A DNA stretch of 64,000 nucleotides from Vibrio salinus (GTDB lineage: Bacteria > Pseudomonadota > Gammaproteobacteria > Enterobacterales > Vibrionaceae), in contig NZ_JAJSDZ010000010.1 of the NCBI RefSeq assembly GCF_021272385.1, forward strand, positions 930,001-994,000, written 5' to 3'. Of this stretch, positions 18,741-28,051 are shown one piece after another. How positions within the stretch are numbered: position 1 is the first letter of the stretch; each line of letters opens with the position of its first letter. Below the pieces are notes generated by a model. It did no database searches and was not told the DNA's origin. It saw nothing but the letters and a program-made list of their open reading frames with translations. The translations under genes were made by a program, and so were the position numbers.

Positions 18741-20831
18741 TTAAAACAAACTTTTCAGGTAGGCTACGTCCTCCTGATATGGATTGCCAAGTAATGGCAT
18801 TCTGCGGTCTGTTTTTGGGTCAAGAGAATTTATTTCAATATGGAAAGATGGCGCCTGACGGTCCCGTTTCCACTGGTTTCTAATGAACATGGTAAAGTAT
18901 TTTACAACACATTTAGCTACAAATTCAGGGGTATACTCTTTGTCTTCTATCGCAATGACCTCAAATATCTCCAACGGACTGAGGTTTTTCTGCAACTGCA
19001 GCATCAGAATGCGGTCCAACATAGCGTAAGGCATCAGATCATCTTCATCCTGCTGTTCTTCCGGGCGAAGCTCTGCCGTCGGTTTTTGGCTATTGATGTA
19101 ACTAAGAGCACTATATTTTACATAATGACTGGTATCATCGTAGGTAATATCAATACCTTTCTTTTCCATCCAGGAAAGTATTTTCAAAATTCTGGATTTG
19201 GTCACGCCGGAAATAGGTGCGAGTACGCCGGATGTATCGCCATCCTGAGTTGCATAACCGAGACTTGCTTCAGAAAGGTTGCTGGTTGTTAATAACAGAC
19301 TGTTCTTCAGGTTTGTTGCTCCCCAAATCATGGGGGATCTTGTCCTGGCCTGAATATTTTGGCGGAAAATATCGTGGTCTTCCCAGTTAAACTCTGTTCC
19401 GGTTTCTTCTCCAAGGACTTTCTCATATTGTTCTACTACGTTTTTAATTGGAAAATTAAAATGGGTAGAACCAATATACTCTGCCAGTTTTGTTGCTGCG
19501 GTGAACGTCACATTGCCACTATTAGCACTTGGTTGATAGGCTGTTTCCAGAAAGTTTTCCATGATGGACTTTTCAAGAACATCCAGATCGGTATTGTCTA
19601 CATCAATGATGTCATCACCAATAAAACGCATAAAGTAGCTGTTTTTTATTGATAACTGTTTAGTTCGAAACTCATTCAGCTCCAGCTTAACGGCAAGATT
19701 ACAAAGAGTCCCTACCAATCCGGAGTCGGCTCCACCACTCAGTGAGAGGGTATATCCATTTGTGTGAGTTTTCTGAGACCAGTCACGAAGACCCAACGCA
19801 ATAGCTCTTGTCGCTTCTTCATGCTCAAGATACGGACTGTTTTCCCATGCAGAAATAACGTTTCTTTCGCAATGAGTGTCTGCCAGCCGACTAAGAAACG
19901 TTTTGGAATCATTGTGATGAGGCTGAGTGTTATTATTTGTGTTTACCTTTACGATATAACCATTCAAATTATGTTGAGTCTCTGAATAGCGCTGGCTGGT
20001 AATGGTCTTTCTCATCCTGCTGTTATTATTACGAATAACGGATGTAATTACTTCGCAGGGGGTATGGTGAAATCTTGGACCTTGATTGATGATTTGACCG
20101 GAACTAGCGATGATACAGCCACCATCGTATACCGCCCGCCCCGAATCGACCCCATTGAGATTTGCGAACAAGTAATTCACACCATAGGTACGGCTTGATT
20201 CCTGGATTATCTGCTTACGGGTTTCAAATTTCGAAATAGCAAAATGACTGGCACTTGGATTAACGATAATATCGACTCCAAAGTCAAAATAATGTGAAGC
20301 GATGCGTTTTGCTACCCAACTGTCTTCACAGACTTCGATCCCCATCAGAAATCCGTCAATATCAAAAATCGGAGTACCGATAGGAATCGTGACTTCTTTC
20401 CCGTTCGCTGTAAATGTATGTTGAAATACGTCTGTCTGGTTCCAGGGCGTAAACCAACGTTGTTCGTAATGGATTCCATTAGAGGCTAAATTTTTCTTGA
20501 ATGTGATTCCGCAAATGTTGCCATCAAGAAGTATCGCCGTGCCATTAAAAAGTTTTCCGCTATAAAGGTAAGGAAGCCCGACAGAGACAGCAATCCCTTT
20601 GGGAAGTTGTAAAGCCAGTTTGAATAGTTTAGATAGGGCTGAATCAATAATGCTCATATAACTGAAATTGTCTTCCAGTCCATAGCCGGTGAGCGACAAT
20701 TCAGGAGTCAGAAGAAAACTGGCTCCATCGTGTTTTGCTTTGACAGCAGCATCTATTATATTTTTGATATTTTTTTCAAATTCGCCTGCCGTTTGATTGA
20801 GACTGGCAGTACTGACTTTCATTGTTTTCAT
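18741..20831 (-). CDS. nadE: Glutamine-dependent NAD+ synthetase
   Basis: This 696-residue two-domain enzyme has an N-terminal nitrilase-type glutaminase (about residues 1-285: TPELSLTGY with Glu, FKKNLASNG with Lys, EVCEDSW with Cys) and a C-terminal NAD-synthetase ATP-pyrophosphatase domain with the P-loop LSGGADSG. It amidates nicotinate adenine dinucleotide to NAD+ using ammonia channelled from glutamine. An in-frame ATG nine bases downstream is an alternative start. It is monocistronic. Confidence 0.93.
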   Translation of the reverse strand: MKTMKVSTASLNQTAGEFEKNIKNIIDAAVKAKHDGASFLLTPELSLTGYGLEDNFSYMSIIDSALSKLFKLALQLPKGIAVSVGLPYLYSGKLFNGTAILLDGNICGITFKKNLASNGIHYEQRWFTPWNQTDVFQHTFTANGKEVTIPIGTPIFDIDGFLMGIEVCEDSWVAKRIASHYFDFGVDIIVNPSASHFAISKFETRKQIIQESSRTYGVNYLFANLNGVDSGRAVYDGGCIIASSGQIINQGPRFHHTPCEVITSVIRNNNSRMRKTITSQRYSETQHNLNGYIVKVNTNNNTQPHHNDSKTFLSRLADTHCERNVISAWENSPYLEHEEATRAIALGLRDWSQKTHTNGYTLSLSGGADSGLVGTLCNLAVKLELNEFRTKQLSIKNSYFMRFIGDDIIDVDNTDLDVLEKSIMENFLETAYQPSANSGNVTFTAATKLAEYIGSTHFNFPIKNVVEQYEKVLGEETGTEFNWEDHDIFRQNIQARTRSPMIWGATNLKNSLLLTTSNLSEASLGYATQDGDTSGVLAPISGVTKSRILKILSWMEKKGIDITYDDTSHYVKYSALSYINSQKPTAELRPEEQQDEDDLMPYAMLDRILMLQLQKNLSPLEIFEVIAIEDKEYTPEFVAKCVVKYFTMFIRNQWKRDRQAPSFHIEINSLDPKTDRRMPLLGNPYQEDVAYLKSLF

Positions 20832-20976
20832 CTTTCTATCTCATAAATCATATATAAATGGCTGTTTTCATAATGAATCAAAACCGATTCTAATTTTTTA
20901 ATCGCCGGAACAGTACTACTTTTTAAACTTTTTTCGTGTTTTTGCGTCTGAAAGAAATTTATAAACGATTTAATTC

Positions 20977-22326
20977 TTATGCTTTCCACCTCAATCCGCT
21001 GATAAAACAGGCAATTAAAGCCAAAGCGCCTGCCGACATTAACGAAACATGAGTTCCTTCCACGGCATAAGAATTAAATAATAGTGCAACGATTGTTGCC
21101 CCGGAGGTTTGTCCTATTAATCTTGCCGTTCCCAGCATTCCGCTGGCACCACCACTTCTGTTCCTAGGGGCAGAACTCATTATCGTTTGATTATTTGGGG
21201 ACTGAAACAGACCGAATCCTGCGCCGCAAATCATCATACACAAAGAGATGTTCAAATATGTTGGTGTTCCAGAGAGCAAAGCCAGAGAGTACAGACCTGC
21301 TGAAAAGATAAGCATACCGATGGCACCAAGAATTCCAGCATGAATCTTTTCGACAAGCCTTCCTGACAATGGAGCAAATAATATCGTGGCAATAGGCCAT
21401 GGTGTTAATAACAAGCCGGTCTCAGTCTCACTTAATCCTAATGTTCGCTGAAAGTAAAAAGGAATGGATACCATAGCCAGAGTTTGAGCGCAAAATGAGC
21501 AAATAGAAGTACATATCGACAAGGAAAAAATAGGAATTCTCAGCAAATCAATCGGTAACAATGGAAATGGATTTTTCAATTGTCGGCGAACAAAAAAATA
21601 GCCAATGATCAAAGCCAAAAGTAGTTCTGATAAAACATATCCAATAAATTGATTGTGTGAAAAACCGGTAATGGCAATAAAAAATAGTCCAAAAGTTAAC
21701 GCATTTAATATTGCACTCATACCATCAAAACAGTGGGTATTTTTTGAGTCGTTATTTGGAAGATATCTGAATGATAGGTATAACGAAGTAATACCTATCG
21801 GAATATTAATAGCAAATAGCCATTGCCAGGATGCAAAAGATAAAATCACGCCGGCAATGGTTGGACCGGCCGCAGCAGAAATGGCTACTACAATTGCATT
21901 CAGAGCCATGCCTCTTCCCAGTTTTGCTTTTGGAAAAATAAGCCGGATAAGAGCAGTGTTTACGCTCATTAATGCTGATGCCCCAATACCCTGAAGTACT
22001 CTGGCAATGGTCAAAGTCAGAAGAGATCCGGATAAAGCACACAGTAATGACATACAGGAAAATACAAGCAGCCCTGTCTGATAAATTCGCCGGTATCCGA
22101 CAATATCACCAAGGGAGGACAGAGACAGTAAAGTCATAGTAACAACTAACTGATAGCTGTTGACGATCCAGATAGAAGCGCCCGCACTGATTTGTAGATC
22201 GTCAGCTATGCTGGGAAGTGCCACATTGGCGATAGTGCCATCCAGAACGGCAACCGATATACCAAGAGCAATAGTTACGATTGATCCTATGCGCTGCGGC
22301 ATTGGAACTCCGTCATTAAATATCAT
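20977..22326 (-). CDS. MFS drug-efflux transporter, DHA2-like
   Basis: This 449-residue protein with multiple hydrophobic helices opens with the family signature LDGTIANVALPSIADDL. It carries the MFS motif-A region GDIVGYRRIYQTG and a motif-C-like segment SAAAGPTIAGVILSF. DHA2 proteins usually export drugs or other small molecules by proton antiport; the substrate is unknown. Two starts are plausible: the ATG at 22326 (AAGGTG upstream) or the ATG at 22302 (GGAG upstream, nearer the conserved start). Confidence 0.85.
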   Translation of the reverse strand: MIFNDGVPMPQRIGSIVTIALGISVAVLDGTIANVALPSIADDLQISAGASIWIVNSYQLVVTMTLLSLSSLGDIVGYRRIYQTGLLVFSCMSLLCALSGSLLTLTIARVLQGIGASALMSVNTALIRLIFPKAKLGRGMALNAIVVAISAAAGPTIAGVILSFASWQWLFAINIPIGITSLYLSFRYLPNNDSKNTHCFDGMSAILNALTFGLFFIAITGFSHNQFIGYVLSELLLALIIGYFFVRRQLKNPFPLLPIDLLRIPIFSLSICTSICSFCAQTLAMVSIPFYFQRTLGLSETETGLLLTPWPIATILFAPLSGRLVEKIHAGILGAIGMLIFSAGLYSLALLSGTPTYLNISLCMMICGAGFGLFQSPNNQTIMSSAPRNRSGGASGMLGTARLIGQTSGATIVALLFNSYAVEGTHVSLMSAGALALIACFISGLRWKA

Positions 22327-22763
22327 GAATACACCTTGATCGTAATGCAGCTTTTATACGAGAGAATATTTTGGAATTTGGCAGATGAGAAGTAAAAATT
22401 ATGGTACAGATTATTTAGTTTGTAGCAAGGGCTTAGAAGAGATAAACCAAAAATAAAATAAATATTTAGCCCTGTTTGTTGGGTTTTTAATCAGTTCTCT
22501 TTTTGTTGATGGATCTGAATGAGTCTTTGTTTTTATCTTATTTCCGACGTTGATTCATGTTAGGTACTTCAGTACTTTCACAAAACGATTGAGTGTTCAA
22601 ATATAGATACATAAGAAAGGAGTAACAAAGATATAAAATATCCGTGTCGCAAAGTCATCATTCAAATGACCGACTTATGTGATCCTGTTATGGAAGTGAT
22701 TTATGTATTATGGAGAATTATTGAACAAATGCATATAATTTGGACAAAATAGCAGGAGGGTGA
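22327..22763. other. Intergenic region, no gene seen
   Basis: This 437-bp spacer lies between the divergent MFS gene and the 152-residue gene. It is AT-rich and presumably holds both promoters. I saw no ORF with good signals, repeat or convincing operator. Confidence 0.5.
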
Positions 22764-23222
22764 ATGATGGGTGACATAAATAACAAAATTTCAAGGGTTC
22801 TCGATACTGATTTTGAGGTTCCAAGTATCTTTAAGCAAATCCTGAGAAAGGAAACCTCATTACTTCCGGATGAAGAGATCGAAGATCTGGTTTTTTTAGA
22901 TCGGGAATATCTGCGTGAAAGAATCGAGTCTCCGGTTTATTCAGCAGCCAAACTCTTAGTACTAACGTCTTATGGTCTCATAATTGTGGAAGAAGGTTTT
23001 ATTGAAATTTCGGATAATATTATGGGATATAAAATACAGCATATTCCATTTAGTAAAATTACCAGTATTGAGTTGGATGCATGTTTGTTAGCCGGTACGT
23101 TAAAAATTTCAACCAGTTCTTATGGAAAAATGGAAGTTGAAATTCCGTTTAACACGGCAAGATACTATGAAGATTTTGAGTCTTTTATCAGCGCATTAAG
23201 AATCAAAATTGTACTTGCTTAG
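22764..23222 (+). CDS. Hypothetical protein, PH-domain-like
   Basis: A strong AGGAGG precedes tandem ATGs at 22764 and 22767. The 152-residue soluble protein has a C-terminal run of beta-strands (about residues 65-140: KLLVLTSYGLIIVEEG, IPFSKITSIELDA, TLKISTSSYGKMEVEIPF) with the pattern of bacterial pleckstrin-homology (YokE-like) domains. Its N-terminus is a helical acidic segment. Function is unknown. A hairpin without T-run follows. Confidence 0.65.
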   Translation: MMGDINNKISRVLDTDFEVPSIFKQILRKETSLLPDEEIEDLVFLDREYLRERIESPVYSAAKLLVLTSYGLIIVEEGFIEISDNIMGYKIQHIPFSKITSIELDACLLAGTLKISTSSYGKMEVEIPFNTARYYEDFESFISALRIKIVLA

Positions 23223-23244
23223 TTTCAGGTACCATAATTTTTAC

Positions 23245-23278
23245 AGCGATTCAGATGTTGTACGAAGACTGAATCGCT
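23245..23278 (+). terminator. Hairpin after the PH-like gene
   Basis: A 10-bp perfect stem AGCGATTCAG/CTGAATCGCT with a 14-base loop lies 22 bp past the stop. No T-run follows, so termination would be inefficient or factor-assisted. Confidence 0.45.
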
Positions 23279-23518
23279 TCTGGATTCATTTTTATTAATT
23301 TCTTTAGTGTTTTGTTCTCGCCATAGAGTGATCCTATCAGAAGAAAAATGCAATTTTCTGCAAAAGAAGTTCAAATCAAGACGCCAGATATGTTTTAGCG
23401 CAATTTTAGATGTGAATTCGACATATGACGGCATTGACATAGGCATATTGACTCAGATGGTCTATACATAAATATGTATAAGTATAATTTTAATTAAAAT
23501 ACATTTGAGAAGTGACAA

Positions 23519-23986
23519 ATGGAAAACTTAAAACAACGTCTGGGCTTAATTAAAACACGTATATCTGAATTTTCACCTATACACCATTTTTCAGAATTTA
23601 TTTCGAAGAAACATGATGTACCCGATGAACCATATCTGGAAAAACGGGACTTTACTCAATTAGGTAATAAAAATGTTACCGATAAGTATCATCGGACAAA
23701 ACGGATGTTATCTGAGTTCAGGGTAGGTGATTTACTCGATTACTATGGAATTATTGCCCGTGTAGCCGAAATCAAAACCTATCCGAATTATGATCAACCT
23801 GAAAGGCCTATTTTCATTATCAATTGTATGTATGTTGAGGGGAACTTTTCTGTCTATAAAAGTCTTTATAAAGGGTATGGAGCCAGCGGATTAGAAGCGT
23901 TTTCTTTTTGTATCCATGGAATTGATCCTCAAACATTAGACTGCGTTGAGAAAAAAACGGATGCCTTGTATGCCATTGAGCATTGA
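23519..23986 (+). CDS. Hypothetical protein, 155 aa
   Basis: This soluble protein has no signal peptide or recognised domain. The middle (FRVGDLLDYYGIIARVAEIKTYPNY) reads like a small beta-barrel, as in many binding domains. A GAGAAG sequence precedes the ATG. It stands alone between the PH-like gene and the REC-GGDEF gene. Confidence 0.6.
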   Translation: MENLKQRLGLIKTRISEFSPIHHFSEFISKKHDVPDEPYLEKRDFTQLGNKNVTDKYHRTKRMLSEFRVGDLLDYYGIIARVAEIKTYPNYDQPERPIFIINCMYVEGNFSVYKSLYKGYGASGLEAFSFCIHGIDPQTLDCVEKKTDALYAIEH

Positions 23987-24108
23987 GGTCAAAAAGGTTC
24001 AAGTAGATTACTGCCTATCATAAGATAAAGACAAAGGGGCATAGTAACTTAGACAGAAAATTAATTATAAATTGTACTAGATAACAATAATTAATATTCG
24101 CATTGGTC

Positions 24109-25080
24109 ATGGAATATGAATGTATGAGCAATATCGAAAATTGGAATTATGATGGTAAAGCAGTTCTGCTGGTTATTGATAGTAAAAAGGAAAACATTTC
24201 CTATTTAAGTCGTGTTTTTGGAAGAAACTATCGGATTATTTACGCCTCATCAGGTATGGATGCGATGGTCAGAGCCAGAGAGCAATCCCCGGATGTAATA
24301 TTATTAGATGTTAATATGCCTGATATTGATAGCTATCATATATGTCATACTCTAACTGATGATGAAAGTACTCATCATATTCCGGTTGTACTGATTTCGC
24401 GTAAAGCAACAGATGGTATTATGAACCGGAAGAGCACAGAGAGTGTTATTGAAAAAGGCTACCAGAGTGGGGCTGCAGATATTATTTTTCCTCCCATTAA
24501 TCCTCTTTGTCTCCAAGCTCGTATTCGTTCTCATGTTGCATTTAAGCTTCAGACTGATTATATCAATTCAACAACAATCATCGATACAGCAACCGGCTTA
24601 TATAATAAGAATAAGTTTGATGACTTTCTCAATGCTAACTGGCGATTGTGTATGAGAGAACATAGGCCCATTTCATTATTAAAGTTGAATATTGATTATT
24701 ATCAGGAATACTGCCGCCAATACGGAAAAGACAATGCTCAAAAGTGCTTAAAAAAAATTGGTGATCTTTTACATAAAAGGGCCAGAAGGCCTTCTGATGT
24801 CTGCAGTCATTATAATGATGACGAATTTGCCTGCTTGTTACCATTTACAGATTTAGATGGCGCTATCAAAGTTGCAAACGATGTATTATCAGGCGTTCGT
24901 GAGCTAAACATTGAGCATGTCGGGTCAAAAATAGGTAAATATGTTACAACCAGTATAGGCCTTTCGAGTATGATTCCGACGAGCTGGAATCTGGAAGAAA
25001 GTAAACTTATGAAAGATGCGGATTTAGCGTTGTATCTATGTGAGCAGAATGGACAAAACTGTATAGCGGTGAACGCCTAA
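24109..25080 (+). CDS. Response-regulator receiver protein with degenerate GGDEF domain
   Basis: This approximately 323-residue protein has an N-terminal REC domain (phospho-acceptor Asp in VILLDVNMPD, Lys in ISRK) and a C-terminal diguanylate-cyclase fold beginning at TATGLYNKNKFDDFL. The active-site signature reads YNDDEF instead of (G/A)GDEF, and the usual DIDxFK motif is NIDYYQ, so cyclase activity is doubtful; it may be a sensor or scaffold for c-di-GMP. The start could be the ATG at 24109 or 24124. No kinase gene is adjacent. Confidence 0.82.
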   Translation: MEYECMSNIENWNYDGKAVLLVIDSKKENISYLSRVFGRNYRIIYASSGMDAMVRAREQSPDVILLDVNMPDIDSYHICHTLTDDESTHHIPVVLISRKATDGIMNRKSTESVIEKGYQSGAADIIFPPINPLCLQARIRSHVAFKLQTDYINSTTIIDTATGLYNKNKFDDFLNANWRLCMREHRPISLLKLNIDYYQEYCRQYGKDNAQKCLKKIGDLLHKRARRPSDVCSHYNDDEFACLLPFTDLDGAIKVANDVLSGVRELNIEHVGSKIGKYVTTSIGLSSMIPTSWNLEESKLMKDADLALYLCEQNGQNCIAVNA

Positions 25081-25088
25081 AAAAAGAA

Positions 25089-25113
25089 ACCCCAATCCGA
25101 AATTCGGTGGGGT
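25089..25113. terminator. Hairpin terminator
   Basis: ACCCCA/TGGGGT (25089-25094 with 25108-25113), with inner pairing CCGAA/TTCGG, lies eight bases past the stop. The A-run at 25081-25088 gives a T-run only on the minus strand, so it would work best leftward although no leftward gene is recognised to its right. Confidence 0.6.
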
Positions 25114-25693
25114 CTTGATAATGAGTTGAACAGAGAAACGTTAATTAGGGGATTTGCCTCTCTATTATCCAACTAAAACAACTACGAAAATAGGTCAAGA
25201 AATAAAACTCAAGTAATTAGTATTGTTGGAATCATTAACAATACCTCTTGAATCTTTGACTAACAAAGAATATGACATTTATTTCGAGAGAGACTTTATC
25301 GTGTCACAGGATGGTTTTTTGTGATGCATGTCAAATTATTCTTTTGCCCATAATTTTATAAATTTACAAAACTATATTCATAAGTTTCATTACTCACTTT
25401 TATGATTTTTACTCTATTTTTGAGCAATCTTTAAGTCCTTTATAAAAGTCATCTTCTGTATTTACCATGTCTTATCTTCCATAAATAATAGCCACATAAC
25501 ATAAATGTAAAACAACTATACAGCCTGAATGAAAGAAAAATAAGCTGAAAGAAAATCATTAGTGCAGTCATTATTGGCAAATGACATAATTGTTCTTTAC
25601 AATGGAAAAGAGTCTAAACATCAGGGTAAGCATTTTTTGAGACTAATGACCTAATAGGTCTAGTCAGCGAAATGAAAAGACTGGATAAATATA
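25114..25693. other. 580-bp intergenic region with two palindromes
   Basis: No ORF with translation signals was seen. Two dyads lie near the right end: GTCATT-N7-AATGAC at 25567-25585 and GACCT-AAT-AGGTC at 25648-25660, the latter 34 bp before the sigma-54 activator start. They are candidate operators. The leftward terminator at 25081-25113 leaves room for a minus-strand small RNA, but I cannot point to its promoter. Confidence 0.35.
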
Positions 25694-27085
25694 ATGGTTC
25701 AAGAATCAGTGGGGCATTTCCCCGGCTTTGCAGAATCCGTATTAGAAAGTATCTCAGATGGTGTATTTACTGTTGATAAAAACTGGAAAATCACTTTCTT
25801 TAACCGGGCTGCTGAGGACATAACAGGTATTAAGAAAGAGGAAGCTCTAGGAAGGTTATGCTCTGAGGTGTTTAAGTCAAGCCTCTGTGAAGGCAATTGT
25901 GCTTTGAGGCATACACTTGAGTCTAAGACACCAAGCGTTAACCGGACCTGTTTTATCATAGATGCCGATGGAGAGAAAATACCGGTATCAGTTTCTACCG
26001 CTGTTTTAAGAAATAACAAGGGAAATATGATCGGTGGCGCTGAAACGTTTCGGGACCTGAGTGAAATTGAAGCACTGAGAAATGCATTAAAAGATCATCA
26101 TCAGATTGGCCGTTTCTCCAGTCATAGTCCTGTGATGAAAAGCTTGTTGGATCTTATACCAGTTGTAGCTTCCAGTAACAGTACGATTTTGATCCAGGGG
26201 GAAACAGGAACCGGAAAAGAGCTATTAGCCCGTTCTATTCATGAAAGTGGTCCCCGGGCAGATAAACCATTTGTAGCTATTAATTGTGGAGCGTTGCCAG
26301 ACTCTTTATTGGAATCAGAATTATTCGGGTACAAAAAAGGCGCATTTACCGGTGCGAATAAAGATAAACCGGGACGTTTTGCTCTGGCGAATGAAGGCAC
26401 GTTATTTTTGGATGAAATCGGTGAAATAAGCCCGGCGCTACAAGTTCGTCTGCTAAGAGTATTGCAAGAGCATTCCTATGAACCGCTTGGGGCTGTTCAA
26501 TCCGAAATCAGCCATGCCAGAATCATTGCCGCAACTCACCGGGACTTACCTTCTATGGTTCAAAACGGTGAATTCCGGCAGGATCTTTTTTACCGAATCC
26601 ACATTGTTGATCTGAAATTGCCGCCATTACGTGAACGTAAGGAGGATATTCTGTTATTAGCAGACCAATTTATTCAGAACTTTAACCGAGTACAGGGGAA
26701 GGAAATACACGGTATTCATTCTGAGGCTGCCTCTGTCATGATGCAGTATCACTGGCCAGGAAATGTTCGTGAACTGGAAAATATTATTGAGAGAGCCTTT
26801 GTTATATGTCCAGATGCTGAAATCGGTCTTTGTCATTTACCTCCTGAACTGCTCGGAAATTGTGTTTCTTCAGAAAAAAAGAACATACTATTGATTCGTG
26901 AATCAGCAGAAAAAATGTCCATTGAATCTGCATTGCAAAGAAATCAATTTAATCGTTCCGCAACGGCAAAAGAATTGGGTATTCATAAAACAACGTTATA
27001 CAGGAAAATGAAAACTTTAAAGATTCCTTTTCCTGTCCAGAATGGAAGAAATAAAAAAACTAATCCGGTTTCTGACGGAAATTGA
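25694..27085 (+). CDS. PAS-domain sigma-54-dependent transcriptional activator
   Basis: This 463-residue protein has an N-terminal PAS domain (about residues 10-125) containing a Cys cluster (CSEVFKSSLCEGNCAL) that could bind a metal or sense redox. A central AAA+ domain (about 145-385) has Walker A GETGTGKE, the sigma-54 contact loop GAFTGA and LFLDEIGE. A Fis-type helix-turn-helix closes it (about 420-450, RSATAKELGIHKTTLYRKM). It activates RpoN promoters. There is no receiver domain, so sensing is via PAS. It lies 30 bp before draG and may control or co-respond with nitrogenase regulation. Confidence 0.9.
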   Translation: MVQESVGHFPGFAESVLESISDGVFTVDKNWKITFFNRAAEDITGIKKEEALGRLCSEVFKSSLCEGNCALRHTLESKTPSVNRTCFIIDADGEKIPVSVSTAVLRNNKGNMIGGAETFRDLSEIEALRNALKDHHQIGRFSSHSPVMKSLLDLIPVVASSNSTILIQGETGTGKELLARSIHESGPRADKPFVAINCGALPDSLLESELFGYKKGAFTGANKDKPGRFALANEGTLFLDEIGEISPALQVRLLRVLQEHSYEPLGAVQSEISHARIIAATHRDLPSMVQNGEFRQDLFYRIHIVDLKLPPLRERKEDILLLADQFIQNFNRVQGKEIHGIHSEAASVMMQYHWPGNVRELENIIERAFVICPDAEIGLCHLPPELLGNCVSSEKKNILLIRESAEKMSIESALQRNQFNRSATAKELGIHKTTLYRKMKTLKIPFPVQNGRNKKTNPVSDGN

Positions 27086-27115
27086 TCTTATCAGAAAATA
27101 ATCAATGGAGTGATT

Positions 27116-28033
27116 ATGACTACAGATATTTCCTCTGACCGAGACCGATCTCTGGGCTGCCTGGTTGGACTTGCGGTCGGTGATGCTGTTGGAGCCCCGG
27201 TAGAATTTAGACCAAGAGGTACTTTCAAGCCTTTAACTGATATGATTGGTGGAGGGCAGTTTTGTCTTAAAAAAGGATATTGGACTGACGACACGTCCAT
27301 GGCCTTGTGTCTTGCTCATAGCTTAACAGAACACCAAGCATTTAATCTTAAAGATCAAATTGAACGGTATTGTGCCTGGATGGATTCCGGTTACATGAGT
27401 AGCCTGAATATATGCTTTGATGTCGGTGCTTCCGTGTCATCAGCATTAAGACGTTACCAGAAAACAGGCGACCCATTATCAGGCTCTAAAGCAGGATGGT
27501 GCTCAGGTAATGGTTCGATTATGCGTTTGGCCCCTATTCCGATTTTTTACCAGCAAAAACCGCGGGAAGCTATTTTCTATGGTGGTGAAAGTTCCAAAAC
27601 AACACATCGTTCTGCATTATGTGTTGATGCATGCCGCTATCTTTCTTCCTATTTGGTTGAATTGCTTCATGGTGAAAAGAAGACCGTTTTTATGACTCTG
27701 GATTATCAGCCGGAAACCCAGGAGTTTATATCTATCAAGTCCGGGCATTTTTTGAATAAGAGGTATCAGGATTTGACAGGTAGTGGTTTTGTTGTGGATA
27801 GTCTGGAATCTGCTTTATGGTGTTTTATTTATACTGATTCATACGAATCGTGTGTACTTGCAGCTGCGAATTTAGGAAATGATGCAGATACTACTGCTGC
27901 GATCGCCGGACAAATGGCAGGAGCATATTATGGTTACAGCGGTATTCGTCAGGATTGGCTGGATGCATTGTTTCAGCATGATGAAATAGTTAAGGTTGCA
28001 GATAGTTTATATCTGGCTTCCGGATCTATGTAA
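27116..28033 (+). CDS. draG: ADP-ribosyl-[dinitrogen reductase] hydrolase (DraG family)
   Basis: This 305-residue ADP-ribosylglycohydrolase has the Mn-binding acidic motifs: GLAVGDAVGAPVEF near the start, the WTDDTSMALC cluster and the C-terminal NLGNDADTTAAIAGQMAGA. DraG removes ADP-ribose from nitrogenase iron protein, reactivating it. The ATG at 27116 has GGAG just upstream. The adjacent draT makes the nitrogenase role likely rather than a generic glycohydrolase. The order draG-draT is the reverse of that in Rhodospirillum and Azospirillum. No nif gene is in the window. Confidence 0.88.
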   Translation: MTTDISSDRDRSLGCLVGLAVGDAVGAPVEFRPRGTFKPLTDMIGGGQFCLKKGYWTDDTSMALCLAHSLTEHQAFNLKDQIERYCAWMDSGYMSSLNICFDVGASVSSALRRYQKTGDPLSGSKAGWCSGNGSIMRLAPIPIFYQQKPREAIFYGGESSKTTHRSALCVDACRYLSSYLVELLHGEKKTVFMTLDYQPETQEFISIKSGHFLNKRYQDLTGSGFVVDSLESALWCFIYTDSYESCVLAAANLGNDADTTAAIAGQMAGAYYGYSGIRQDWLDALFQHDEIVKVADSLYLASGSM

Positions 28034-28051
28034 AATTCGGAGAAGTGACTG

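Noticed and set aside
18840..19985. Plus-strand frames opposite nadE
   Set aside because: Antisense shadows of a conserved two-domain enzyme, without ribosome-binding sites.
20977..22042. Extra open frames inside the MFS gene on both strands
   Set aside because: They are fully covered by the transporter's strong membrane-protein frame and lack start signals.
25575..25600. TTGGCA..TTGTTC as a sigma-54 promoter for the PAS activator
   Set aside because: The GG to GC spacing is not 10 bp, so it does not fit the -24/-12 rule.
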